Source: CAVYGB01 sp046734815 (GTDB lineage Bacteria; Myxococcota_A; Polyangia; Fen-1088). Taken from it: a DNA stretch of 27,602 nt. Position 1 is the first letter of the stretch. The number at the start of each line of letters is the position of its first letter. The DNA lies in NCBI GenBank assembly GCA_046734815.1, contig JBKPRZ010000604.1, positions 1 through 27,602 of the forward strand. Reading direction: 5' to 3'. The position numbers and the translations under genes are program-made. The notes below the pieces were generated by a model. That model was not told where the DNA came from and did no database searches. It was given only the letters and a program-made list of their open reading frames with translations. This document shows positions 1 through 7,765 of this stretch, one piece after another.

Positions 1-511
1 CGGCGTCGTAGCCGATCACCGCCGCCTCCCGGGCGCGCGCGGTGCTGCCGCCGGCGGTCTGCACCACCTCGGCCACGGTGTCGCCCGAGGCGGCGTAGCC
101 GATGCGGGCAAAGGCCGCGTCCATCGGCCGCTGCCAGCGGATCGCGCCGGTGCCCACGTCGCGCGCCACCAGCGCCCCGCTGCGATCGGCGTACACCACC
201 ACCTCGCGCGCGACCGCCACCCGGCCACCCACGTTGGCCCGCTGGCGCCAGAGCAGGTTCTTGTTCTCCAGGTCGTACGCCACCAGCTCCGGCTCGCCGG
301 TGCCGGCGCGCAGGACCACGAAGGCCATCGCCTTGCCCAGCTTGTTGACCGGCCCGCGCTCGGGTTCCCCGGCCCGCTCGAGCGCCGCCCGCACGGTCAG
401 CGGATCGCCGCCCCGGGTGGAAGACGACAGGGGCCGCACCGGCACCGCGCAGCCGAGCGCCAGCACCGCCACCACGCCGCCGGCCAGTCCCATCCGTCCG
501 CGCCCGGTCAT
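1..511 (-). CDS. PQQ-like beta-propeller lipoprotein, C-terminus cut by window edge
   Basis: The reading frame runs from an ATG at 511 off the left edge, so only the first 170 residues are seen. The N-terminus has a short positive stretch, a hydrophobic core and a Cys in VLALGC, which fits a lipoprotein signal, though the lipobox is not ideal. Residues of about 75-130 carry two propeller blades of the PQQ/BamB kind, with the motifs AYDLENKNLLW and ARDVGTGAIRW (AxDxxxGxxxW). Such propellers in lipoproteins usually act as periplasmic scaffolds, as BamB does in outer-membrane protein assembly. Whether this one works with BAM cannot be told. The ATG overlaps the TGA of the HEAT-repeat gene upstream (ATGA), so the two are translationally coupled. 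The fold is fairly secure and the role open. Confidence 0.75.
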   Translation of the reverse strand, partial: MTGRGRMGLAGGVVAVLALGCAVPVRPLSSSTRGGDPLTVRAALERAGEPERGPVNKLGKAMAFVVLRAGTGEPELVAYDLENKNLLWRQRANVGGRVAVAREVVVYADRSGALVARDVGTGAIRWQRPMDAAFARIGYAASGDTVAEVVQTAGGSTARAREAAVIGYDA

Positions 512-1335
512 TGCGGACCTCGCGAGTCGACCAGCTTCTGCGCCTCGGTCCGCGAGGCCCGGTTGTCCTTGTCGGGGACGCTGGCCACGTATTCGACCAG
601 GGCGGTGGTCGCCGCCGCGCCCGGCATGCGCGCCAGGGTGCGGATCACGTCCACCCGCAGCCGATCGGCCACCTCGGGTCGCTTGAGGAACTCGCCCAGG
701 GCGGTGGCCAGCACGGCGTCGTCCACCCGGCCACGCAGCTCCGCCAGCTGGGGGACGTTGTCCGGCTTGATCAGCAGCCCCAGCGGCGCGGCCGCGCCGG
801 CGTCGTTCTTGGCCACCAGCTTGAACAGGCGGTCGGCCGCCCGCGTCTCCTTGCGTTCGGCCAGGCGCTCGGCGGCCGCCGCCCGCACCTCGGACGCGCT
901 GTCGCCCAGGCGTTCGATGAGGACCCCGGACACGCGCGGATCGTTCAGCGCGGCCAGCGCCTTCAGGGCCGCCTTGCGCACGGGGACGTTGCGGTTGCCC
1001 GTGTACAGGGTCAGCACCTGCAGGCTCTTGGGGTCGCGCAGCTTCTCCAGGCCGCCCAGCGCCTCGACCGCCACGTTCGGTAACGTGCCGATGGCCAGCA
1101 ACTCGGACAGAGGCTCGGCGGCCTGCTTCTGGCCCGAGGCGCCCAGGCGTTGCGCCGCGCTGACCGCGGCACCGACATCGTCGCCCAGCAGCTTCTCGCG
1201 CAGGTCGGCCAGCTCCGCCGACGGGAGGGGTTTGGGCGGTTTCGGGCTGACGGCACCCCGTTGCGCGGGGGCTGCCGAGACCGGACCCACCGCCAGCGCC
1301 CAGACCACGATCCACGCAGGAAGGTGTCTCACCAA
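508..1335 (-). CDS. Exported HEAT-repeat protein
   Basis: A protein of 275 residues that begins with a Sec-type signal peptide (LPAWIVVWALAVGPVSA, then AP) and continues as helical HEAT/PBS-lyase-type repeats from about residue 45 to 265. Repeat units are marked by phrases such as VRKAALKALAALNDPR and VRAAAAERLAERK. HEAT arrays are protein-protein scaffolds and no catalytic motif is visible. The frame can start at TTG 1335 or GTG 1332. I favour GTG 1332, because a promoter -10 box ends exactly six bases upstream and there is no Shine-Dalgarno, pointing to a leaderless message. It overlaps the downstream propeller lipoprotein by 4 nt, so both are probably periplasmic and may act together. Confidence 0.8.
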   Translation of the reverse strand: MVRHLPAWIVVWALAVGPVSAAPAQRGAVSPKPPKPLPSAELADLREKLLGDDVGAAVSAAQRLGASGQKQAAEPLSELLAIGTLPNVAVEALGGLEKLRDPKSLQVLTLYTGNRNVPVRKAALKALAALNDPRVSGVLIERLGDSASEVRAAAAERLAERKETRAADRLFKLVAKNDAGAAAPLGLLIKPDNVPQLAELRGRVDDAVLATALGEFLKRPEVADRLRVDVIRTLARMPGAAATTALVEYVASVPDKDNRASRTEAQKLVDSRGPQ

Positions 1336-1338
1336 GCA

Positions 1339-1367
1339 GACATATCCCGGCGTGAAAAACCGGTCAA
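1339..1367 (-). promoter_or_regulatory. Sigma-70-like promoter for the HEAT/propeller operon
   Basis: On the minus strand TTGACC (1362-1367) is followed by 17 bases and TATGTC (1339-1344). Six bases then separate the box from the GTG at 1330-1332. A start site seven bases after the -10 would fall on the start codon itself. The -35 matches consensus at five of six positions and the -10 at three, with ideal spacing. Confidence 0.55.
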
Positions 1368-1408
1368 TTGTCAGAGGGACCCGGCAAAGGTCTCGCCGGC
1401 GGACGCAA

Positions 1409-1954
1409 TTATTTCTTCTTCGCTTCCTCGTCGCTGAACTCGACCTTGCCGCTGTAGTTGGGGCCCTTGGCGCGTAGCCAGAAGGTTGTCTCGGCGATGA
1501 TCCGCCGGCCCGACTCCATGGTCATGCGGTACTTCTTGTTCTCCTCGAACTCGGGCTTGCCCAGCCGGATGTTGGCGGCGAAGACGCGCGTGCCCTTGTC
1601 GCGGGTGTATTGCTCGTCGCCGGCCACGAACCGCTGCGAGCCGCCGCCGACCTCCCAGAACTTCAGGTTCACCTCGTTGTCGTTCAGCGGCTGGGCGAAG
1701 AACGCGATGTATTCCACCAGCCAGGTGACGTCGTCGCCGGTCTTCTTCTCGTCCATCGGCCAGATCTTGTCGATTTGAGCCTTCTTCACCGCGGCCACGA
1801 AGGCGGCCGCCGAGGCGAAGTGAGTGGGCAGGCGATCCTTGGTGATGATGATCCGTCCCTTGAAGACGTCTTCGGGCTTGCTGGCCAGCGACAGCCGCGG
1901 CCGGCCGACCAGCAGCAGGGGCACCAGCCCGAGGACAGCGCGACGTTCGTACAT
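1409..1954 (-). CDS. Unrecognised exported protein, 181 residues
   Basis: I do not recognise the family. The start at ATG 1954 is chosen because GAGG lies 8 nt upstream (gtgaggtgccgctg); the frame stays open further upstream, but that part is low-complexity antisense of the Clp gene region. The N-terminus (ERRAVLGLVPLLLVG) looks like a short signal peptide with a twin-arginine flavour. The mature part is charged, with a lysine-rich tail ending EEAKKK. It contains WLVEYIAFFAQPLND and TFWLRAKGPNYSGKVEFSDEE and looks like a beta-rich periplasmic domain. It precedes the HEAT/propeller pair on the same strand by about 75 nt, but that pair has its own promoter. Export is likely; the function is unknown. 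Confidence 0.7.
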   Translation of the reverse strand: MYERRAVLGLVPLLLVGRPRLSLASKPEDVFKGRIIITKDRLPTHFASAAAFVAAVKKAQIDKIWPMDEKKTGDDVTWLVEYIAFFAQPLNDNEVNLKFWEVGGGSQRFVAGDEQYTRDKGTRVFAANIRLGKPEFEENKKYRMTMESGRRIIAETTFWLRAKGPNYSGKVEFSDEEAKKK

Positions 1955-2021
1955 CAGCGGCACCTCACGGATTTCATGGCGGCAGACATTACCGTCTTCA
2001 TCGGGCGAGATGACCGGTTTT

Positions 2022-2049
2022 TTGACGCCGCCGCCCGGGTTGTTAGGGT
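2022..2049 (+). promoter_or_regulatory. Candidate promoter for the Clp-like gene
   Basis: TTGACG (2022-2027), a 16-base spacer and TAGGGT (2044-2049) lie just before the ATG at 2059. The predicted transcript would have at most a few bases of leader. The -35 is good and the -10 weak. AGGG inside the -10 is also the only Shine-Dalgarno-like element, 10 nt from the ATG, so the two readings compete. Confidence 0.35.
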
Positions 2050-2058
2050 CGATGTCGT

Positions 2059-4317
2059 ATGATCGCCCCCAGCTCACCCCTCGGTTCCCCCGTGCTGCTG
2101 GCGCCACCCAGCGCCGATCACGGTGCGGCACTGGCCGAGGGGCAGCGGCGAGCCTCGGCGCAGGGCCGCCCGCTGGGGACCGCTGACGTTCTGATGGGCC
2201 TGCTGACCGCCGGTGGAGCCGCCGCCCGGCTGCTGGCCGAGCGGGCGGTGAGCGCCGCCGCCGTCGATCCGCTGCTGTCCCAGCTGCGACCCGAGCCGGG
2301 GGTGCGTCCAGAGGCGCTGGCGCGGATGAGCCACGACATCGCCCGCAGCCTGGGCGCGCGGCAGACCTCGTCGCTGCACCTGCTGCTGGCGCTGCTGCGC
2401 GCGGGCGGCGGCGCGGTCGAATTGCTGCGGCGGGCGGGACAGGATCCCTCGCGACTGCGCGCGGTGGTGCTGCGTGCGCTCACCGGTCCCGGCCGTCTGT
2501 CCGACCGGGCCCGCAGCCGCGTCGTCGAGCGCGCGCCGGCGCCCCCTCTCCCGACCGCGCCCCCGCTTCGGCCGGTGGCCGCCCCACCCCGACCACCGTC
2601 CGCTCCCCCGGTCCTCCGCGAGAAGGTTCCGGTCGCCCAGCCGGCGCCCGCGCCGCCCGACCCGGTCGAACCGGAGCCGCCCGTCGGGGCCGACTTGGTG
2701 CCGCTCGAGCCGCCCGCCAGCCCGGTCTTGCACCGCGAACGGGAGATCGGCCGCCTGCTGGACCTCCTGCAGGCGCCCCGGCCCCGGTTGATCGCTCTGG
2801 TGGGCGAGCCCGGAGCGGGCCGCACCGCCGTGCTCGCCGCGCTGGCCAGCGCGCTGCCGCGCCGGCCGCTGGTTCCTGCCACCGCGCCCTCCGGGACCGT
2901 CTCGGCCGGTTCGTGGATCGAGAAGCTGCACCGCCAGGCGCCCGCGGAGACGCCCCTGGTGCTCGACGGCTGCGGGGTGTTGCTGGCCGAGGGGAGCGAC
3001 GGCCCGGCGCACCTGCTGGCCACCACCCGCGCCGGCCGGCGCTGGATCCTGGCTGCCACCCCCGCCGACATCCGGCGCTTCGAGCTTCTGGCGCCCGACC
3101 TGTGCGCGGGCATGGAGCGGGTCACGCTGTCGGCGCTGCCCGCCGAAGCGCTCGACGAGATCCTGGAAACCGGCCTCCTTCACCTGGCCGACGCGGGCGG
3201 CGTGCGCTTTTCGTCGGAGGTCCCGCGTGCGCTGCTGCGGCTGGGGCCGCGTTACCCCAGTGACCTCGCCCAGCCCGGTCGTGCGCTGGCCATCGCCGGC
3301 GTGGCCGCCGCTCGCGCCCGGCGCCTGTCCGACGGTCGGGTGGCGGAGAAGGAGGTGGCCGAGGTGGTGGCCGCCGCCGCCGACATCCCCGCCGCCCGCC
3401 TCCTGCGCAGCGACGACGAGCGCTTCCGCAGCCTGGAGCAGCGGCTGGCCGAACGGGTGGTGGGACACGAGGCCGCGCGCGCCCGCATCGCCGATCGGCT
3501 CCGCCGCAGCTACGCCGGTTTTCGCGGCACCCGCCCGCTGGCCTCGCTGCTGCTGCTGGGCCCGACCGGCGTCGGCAAGACCGAGACCGCGCGCGCAATC
3601 GCCGAGGCGCTGTTCGACGGCGAATCGGCGCTGGTCCGCATCGACCTGTCCGAATACAGCGAACCGCACGCCGTCGCCCGCCTGATCGGCTCGCCACCGG
3701 GCTACGTCGGCTACGAGGAGGGTGGGCAGTTGACCGAGGCCATCCGCCGGCGGCCCGCCAGCGTGGTGCTGCTGGACGAGCTGGAGAAAGCCCACCGCGA
3801 GGTGCTGCTGGTGCTGCTGCAGGTGCTGGAGGACGGGCGGCTGACCGACGGCCGTGGCCGCACAGTCGACTTCTCCGCCTCGGCCATCGTGATGACCTCG
3901 AACCTGGGGGCCGACGTCGGCAAGCGCACCCGACCGCCCTCCGCCAGCGCCATCGTGACGGCCGCCCGCAGCCGGCTGCCCGCCGAGCTGTGGAACCGCA
4001 TTGACGAGGCGCTGTGCTACGCGCCCCTCAAGGACAGCGAGCTGGCCGCGGTGGTGGCGCGCTTCGCCCGCGCCTCCAGCCGGCGCCTGCAGGCCGAACG
4101 CGGAATCAGCTACGCGGTCGATGACGCGGTCATCACCGAGGTGCTCGACGCCGAGCCCGACCGCAGCCTGGGCGCGCGGCCGCTCCGCCGCGCCTTCGAA
4201 CGTCTGGTGGAAGGCCCCATCGCCAACCGGATCCTGGCCGGGGATCTGGCCGCAGGTGCGCGCCTGCGCGTCCAGCTGGGGTCACAGGGGGCGATCACCG
4301 TCACCGCGGTCCGCTGA
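2059..4317 (+). CDS. ClpA/ClpB-like AAA+ ATPase with degenerate first module
   Basis: A 752-residue Clp-family unfoldase or disaggregase. Residues 20-140 form a Clp N-domain with its two repeats. Residues 155-222 are a proline/alanine-rich linker. Residues 223-440 hold the first AAA+ module. Its Walker A is GEPGAGRT (249-256), with Arg in place of the catalytic Lys, and its Walker B is LVLDG, lacking the Glu, so this module probably does not hydrolyse ATP. The second module is intact: GPTGVGKT (501-508), pore loop GYVG (548-551), VVLLDE (569-574), sensor-1 TSN, an arginine finger in LPAELWNRID, and sensor-2 GARPLRR. There is no ClpB coiled-coil middle domain between the modules and no clear IGL/IGF loop for ClpP. 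Known ClpA/ClpB proteins thread substrates through a hexamer pore; here only ring two is likely to be the motor. It stands alone with a divergent exported-protein gene upstream. A T6SS ClpV is less likely, as no secretion genes are nearby. Confidence 0.88.
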   Translation: MIAPSSPLGSPVLLAPPSADHGAALAEGQRRASAQGRPLGTADVLMGLLTAGGAAARLLAERAVSAAAVDPLLSQLRPEPGVRPEALARMSHDIARSLGARQTSSLHLLLALLRAGGGAVELLRRAGQDPSRLRAVVLRALTGPGRLSDRARSRVVERAPAPPLPTAPPLRPVAAPPRPPSAPPVLREKVPVAQPAPAPPDPVEPEPPVGADLVPLEPPASPVLHREREIGRLLDLLQAPRPRLIALVGEPGAGRTAVLAALASALPRRPLVPATAPSGTVSAGSWIEKLHRQAPAETPLVLDGCGVLLAEGSDGPAHLLATTRAGRRWILAATPADIRRFELLAPDLCAGMERVTLSALPAEALDEILETGLLHLADAGGVRFSSEVPRALLRLGPRYPSDLAQPGRALAIAGVAAARARRLSDGRVAEKEVAEVVAAAADIPAARLLRSDDERFRSLEQRLAERVVGHEAARARIADRLRRSYAGFRGTRPLASLLLLGPTGVGKTETARAIAEALFDGESALVRIDLSEYSEPHAVARLIGSPPGYVGYEEGGQLTEAIRRRPASVVLLDELEKAHREVLLVLLQVLEDGRLTDGRGRTVDFSASAIVMTSNLGADVGKRTRPPSASAIVTAARSRLPAELWNRIDEALCYAPLKDSELAAVVARFARASSRRLQAERGISYAVDDAVITEVLDAEPDRSLGARPLRRAFERLVEGPIANRILAGDLAAGARLRVQLGSQGAITVTAVR

Positions 4318-4356
4318 GTGGGCGCCGCCAGGCCAGCTCGGTTATTCTCCCTGATC

Positions 4357-4965
4357 ATGACCCGTGCTTTCGCTTTTGCTTCGATCCTGGCTTGCGCTAT
4401 GGCCGCCGCCGCACCGTCGCCCGCGGCCGCCGCCGAAGTGGTGGTCGAACGGCCCTCCGTCTTCACCTACGCCGGCCGCGGCTTCCTGGTGGGGTCCATG
4501 GTCGGCATCAGTGCCGGCTACCTCAGCGCGCGCAGCGACGGCTGGGATCGCAACAAGGACTGGCAGCCGCTGGTCTACGGCACGGGCATCGGCGCGCTGG
4601 CCGGCGGCGCGGTCGGGCTGTCGCTGGGGATCGTGGACATGAGCCGCAACACCCCCGGCTACGGCGCCGTCATCCTGCGCGACACGGTCTATGGCGCCGC
4701 CTTCGGCGGGGCCGCCGGTGGCATCGTCGGCACCCTGGCGCTGGTGAGCACCAAGAAGCCCGAGCACATCCTGCTGGGCGCCGCCGTCGGGGCGTTGTTC
4801 GGCGCCACCGCCGGGGTGGCCCTGGGCATCGTCGAGGGAAACCGGGCCATCGAGCGCAGCCGGCCTCCCCAGGCCAGCCGCAGCCCGTTCACTTTCACGG
4901 TGGCTGCCGCGTCGGGCGCCGACAGCCGGCTGGTCTGGATGCCGGCGCTGGCCGGGATCTACTGA
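4357..4965 (+). CDS. Exported glycine-zipper protein
   Basis: The frame could begin at GTG 4318, but ATG 4357 is preferred because it gives a clean signal peptide (AFAFASILACAMAAAA, cut after PAAAA). The mature 175 residues hold four glycine/alanine-rich hydrophobic stretches typical of glycine-zipper proteins: GFLVGSMVGISAGY, GIGALAGGAVGLSLGIV, AAFGGAAGGIVGTLALV and LLGAAVGALFGATAGVALGIV. These pack as closely spaced helices in outer-membrane or envelope proteins. The family is not recognised beyond this. No Shine-Dalgarno is seen. Its stop lies one base from the stop of the convergent DUF2520 gene (TGA-G-TCA at 4963-4969). Confidence 0.75.
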   Translation: MTRAFAFASILACAMAAAAPSPAAAAEVVVERPSVFTYAGRGFLVGSMVGISAGYLSARSDGWDRNKDWQPLVYGTGIGALAGGAVGLSLGIVDMSRNTPGYGAVILRDTVYGAAFGGAAGGIVGTLALVSTKKPEHILLGAAVGALFGATAGVALGIVEGNRAIERSRPPQASRSPFTFTVAAASGADSRLVWMPALAGIY

Positions 4966-4966
4966 G

Positions 4967-5923
4967 TCACGGCCCGAACAGCGAGGCCAGGCGGTTCACC
5001 GCCTTGGCATCCAGGTCGGGCACGCGCATGCGGGCGATGCGCAGCACCTGCCGCCCCAGGCGCTGGTAGAGATCCAGGTTCTCGGGCGACCGCGCGCTCA
5101 GCGCCTCCAGGTGCCGCTCGACCGATTCCACGTCGCCGCGTGCGACCGGCCCGGTCAGCGCCGCCGGCAGGCCCAGCTCGACCAGGTTGCGGACCGCGCT
5201 GGACATCAGCGGCATCAGCGCCGGCAGCGCCTCGTCCTCGGGGATGCCGGCCGCGACCAGCAGCGAGCGGGCCACGTCGGCCAGCGCCACCACGTAGTTC
5301 GAGGCGGTCACCGCGCCCGCGTGATAGAGGGCCATGGTCTCCGAGCTGAGGTTCAGCACCCGTCCACCCATGAACCGCACCAGCCCGCGCGCGCGCCGGA
5401 CCGCCTCTGCGTCGCCTTCCACGCCGAAGGCCGCCCCGGCCAGGCTCTCCATCATGCCGGGCGCATCGGTGACCGCGATCAGCGGGTGCAACGTGCCCAC
5501 GCCGGACACGTGCGGCCGCAGATCGCCCAGCACGTCGCCCGCCGGGCGGCTCCCCGCGGTGTGCAGCACCACCTGCGTCTTGCGCAGCCTCTGCTCGTCC
5601 AGCAGACGGCGGGCCATCTCGCGGATGCGGGTGTCGCGCACGGCGATGATCAACACGTCGGAGGTGGAGATGGTCGCGGGCATGTCGCCGCTGGTGCTCA
5701 GCACGCCAGAAGCGGCGCTGGCCGCCGCCGACAGATCGGAGCGGCGTCCGTGCAGCCCCACCACCGGCACCCCCACCCGGGTCAGCTTGCCGGCCAGGGT
5801 GGTGCCCACCACGCCGGCCCCGATCACGAAGACCGTCGGGGTGGGCTCGGCCGGGCCCTCCGCCTCGACGTCGGGGGCAACCGGCTCGGAGCCGCTGGCT
5901 TGCGATGGGTCCACGGTGTTCAT
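4967..5923 (-). CDS. Rossmann-like and DUF2520 domain protein (ProC/ketopantoate-reductase-like)
   Basis: A 318-residue NAD(P)-binding protein. After a disordered start of 30 residues comes the dinucleotide loop GAGVVG (35-40) with the fingerprint VFVIGAGVVGTTLAGKL. A second half of helices carries GTLHPLIAVTD and a Gly/Ala-rich helical bundle, as in the F420/ketopantoate reductase-related DUF2520 family. The biochemical reaction of DUF2520 proteins is not established, and the family is often found near pantothenate or NAD genes. The start at ATG 5923 overlaps the nadD stop by 4 nt (ATGA), so the two are coupled. The frame stays open further upstream only as a shadow of nadD. A link to NAD(P) supply is an inference from context. 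Confidence 0.85.
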   Translation of the reverse strand: MNTVDPSQASGSEPVAPDVEAEGPAEPTPTVFVIGAGVVGTTLAGKLTRVGVPVVGLHGRRSDLSAAASAASGVLSTSGDMPATISTSDVLIIAVRDTRIREMARRLLDEQRLRKTQVVLHTAGSRPAGDVLGDLRPHVSGVGTLHPLIAVTDAPGMMESLAGAAFGVEGDAEAVRRARGLVRFMGGRVLNLSSETMALYHAGAVTASNYVVALADVARSLLVAAGIPEDEALPALMPLMSSAVRNLVELGLPAALTGPVARGDVESVERHLEALSARSPENLDLYQRLGRQVLRIARMRVPDLDAKAVNRLASLFGP

Positions 5924-6474
5924 GGCGCGCGTCCTTTTCCGTATAACCCCGTTTCGCCGATGTAGTCGAGCACCGCGCGCGGCACCAGCGCCTCGACCGG
6001 GCGCCCGTCGCGCAGCCGCTGGCGCACCTCGGTCGAGCTGACCGCCGGCATGCGCACCTCCTGCTCGCCGCCCGCACCCGCGCGCCCGACAACCAGGAAG
6101 GAGACCCGCCGGCGCAGCTCCTCGATGCCGTACCAGCGGTCCACCTCGGCCTCCAGGTCCGACCCGATCACCACCGCGAAGGACTTGTCGGGATGGTCCG
6201 CCTGCAGCGCCCGCACGGTCTGCAAAGTGCGGCTCTCGCCCCCCAGCCGACCCTCGACGTCGCTGACCTTCACCCGCGGGCCCAGCGCCAGCGCGGCCAG
6301 CTGACACATGCGCAGCCGGTCGGCGAACGGGGCCAGCTCCTTCTCGAACGGGTGCCGGAAGCAGGGGATCATCCACAGCTCGTCGGCCGGCTGCGTCTCC
6401 AGCACGTACAGCGCGGCCAGCTGATGGGCGACGTGAGGAGGGTTGAAGCTGCCGCCGAAGAGCGCCACGCGCAT
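5920..6474 (-). CDS. nadD: Nicotinate-nucleotide adenylyltransferase
   Basis: NadD joins ATP and nicotinate mononucleotide to make deamido-NAD, the penultimate step of NAD synthesis in the cytoplasm. The protein of 184 residues has the nucleotidyltransferase start FGGSFNPPHVAH (the GxFxPxHxGH class), the substrate region WMIPCFRHPF, GSDLEAEVDRWY, and the C-terminal SSTEVRQRL, equal to the ISSTxIR nucleotide-binding motif. The length is slightly short for the family (about 190-215) but complete. It begins 10 nt after the stop of the NamZ-like gene, with no Shine-Dalgarno but a TAAGCT box seven bases upstream. It overlaps the downstream DUF2520 gene by 4 nt. Confidence 0.93.
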   Translation of the reverse strand: MRVALFGGSFNPPHVAHQLAALYVLETQPADELWMIPCFRHPFEKELAPFADRLRMCQLAALALGPRVKVSDVEGRLGGESRTLQTVRALQADHPDKSFAVVIGSDLEAEVDRWYGIEELRRRVSFLVVGRAGAGGEQEVRMPAVSSTEVRQRLRDGRPVEALVPRAVLDYIGETGLYGKGRAP

Positions 6475-6484
6475 GACGGCAAGC

Positions 6485-7621
6485 TTACTGGTAAAGCAGG
6501 TACGGGCGACGCCGTTCGGCGAATGCGCGTTCAGCTTTCAGCCAGGTCGCGAAGATCTCCTCGGGGGCCGCCGCCCGCTCGATCCCCAGCCGCACGGCCT
6601 CGCCCCCGGTGAGAAGGTCGATGGCCAGCCGGTGCGAGACGAACTCGTAGGGCTCGGTCCGCCAGTCGAAGGACTCGCCGCCCACCGACCACAGCTCGCG
6701 CAGGATGGCCACGCCGGTGCGGTAGGGGCGGAAGGTGGCCCGGTCGCTGACGTGCAGCTGGATGCCGCCGCAGGACTGACCGGCGTGCTTGTGGAAGGTG
6801 GGTCGGAACGACAGCGGGCGGAAGCGCACCCCGGGCAGGTCGTAACCGGACAGCTGCTCGGCCAGGCGCGCGCCGTCGATGAAAGGCGCGCCGATGATCT
6901 CGAACGGACGGGTGGTGCCCCGCCCCTCCGAGACGTTGGTTCCTTCGATCAGGCACAGCCCCGGATAGACGTAGGCGGTGTCGACGGTGGGCATGTTCGG
7001 CGACGGCAGCACCCAGGGCAGCCCGGTGGCCTCGAAGGCGTCCCGCCGGCGCCAGCCCTGCATCGGGATCACCTGCAGGTCGCAGTCGATGGGGCGCGCG
7101 AATCGCTCACCGCCCCAGGGCATCCCGGCCGCCAGCAGCCGGGCGATCTCGCCGATGGTCATCCCGTGCCGGACCGGGACCGATCCCAGCCCCACGAACG
7201 ACTCGGCCGACTCCTCCACCTCGCCGCCCTCGACCTCCACGCCGCCCAGCGGGTTGGGGCGGTCGAGCACCACCACCTGCACCCCGGCCCTGGCCGCCGC
7301 CTTCATGGCCAGGCCCATGGTCCAGATGTACGTGTAGTAGCGGCTGCCGATGTCCTGAAGGTCCACCAGCAGCAGGTCGATCTCCTTCAGCGACTCCGGC
7401 GGCGGGGACAGTGATTCGAAGCTGGACCCGTACAGGCTGGTGACCGGGATGTCGGTGCGGCGGTCCCGGTCGCCGTCCACGCCGATCATGTCCTGGGCCT
7501 CGCCGCGCACGCCGTGCTCGGGGCCGAACAGGCGGGCGGGCCGGATGCCGGCGGCGATCAGCCGGTCGACGGTATGGGTGAGGTCGGGCGTGATGCTGGC
7601 GGGGTGACAGAGCACCCCCAC
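6485..7621 (-). CDS. namZ: NamZ-type exo-beta-N-acetylmuramidase (DUF1343)
   Basis: The family removes MurNAc from the non-reducing end of peptidoglycan fragments. Hallmarks are LFGPEHGVRG (31-40), LLLVDLQDIGSRYYTYIW (83-100), VVLDRPNPLGG (117-127) and PSPNMPTVDTAYVYPG followed by EGTNVSEGRGT, with residues numbered from GTG 7621. The whole family fold is present. The start is odd: GTG 7621 is the first canonical start in the frame, yet homologous sequence (PGIEVLVSERLALCRGRRVGV) continues upstream to an in-frame TGA at 7712-7714. A CTG at 7685-7687 has GGAG eight bases before it and would give a family-like N-terminus. No signal peptide is seen from either start, so cytosolic recycling or export by another route remains open. 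Confidence 0.88.
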   Translation of the reverse strand: MGVLCHPASITPDLTHTVDRLIAAGIRPARLFGPEHGVRGEAQDMIGVDGDRDRRTDIPVTSLYGSSFESLSPPPESLKEIDLLLVDLQDIGSRYYTYIWTMGLAMKAAARAGVQVVVLDRPNPLGGVEVEGGEVEESAESFVGLGSVPVRHGMTIGEIARLLAAGMPWGGERFARPIDCDLQVIPMQGWRRRDAFEATGLPWVLPSPNMPTVDTAYVYPGLCLIEGTNVSEGRGTTRPFEIIGAPFIDGARLAEQLSGYDLPGVRFRPLSFRPTFHKHAGQSCGGIQLHVSDRATFRPYRTGVAILRELWSVGGESFDWRTEPYEFVSHRLAIDLLTGGEAVRLGIERAAAPEEIFATWLKAERAFAERRRPYLLYQ

Positions 7622-7765
7622 CCGACGGCCCCGGCACAGGGCCAGCCGCTCGCTGACGAGGACCTCGATTCCGGGTACGACAGCCAGGACGTCCGCTCCG
7701 CGATCACCTTCTCACGGGCGCGGGCCGCCGAGCAAGACGGCCCGTCGTGACCGCGCCCGCTCAGC

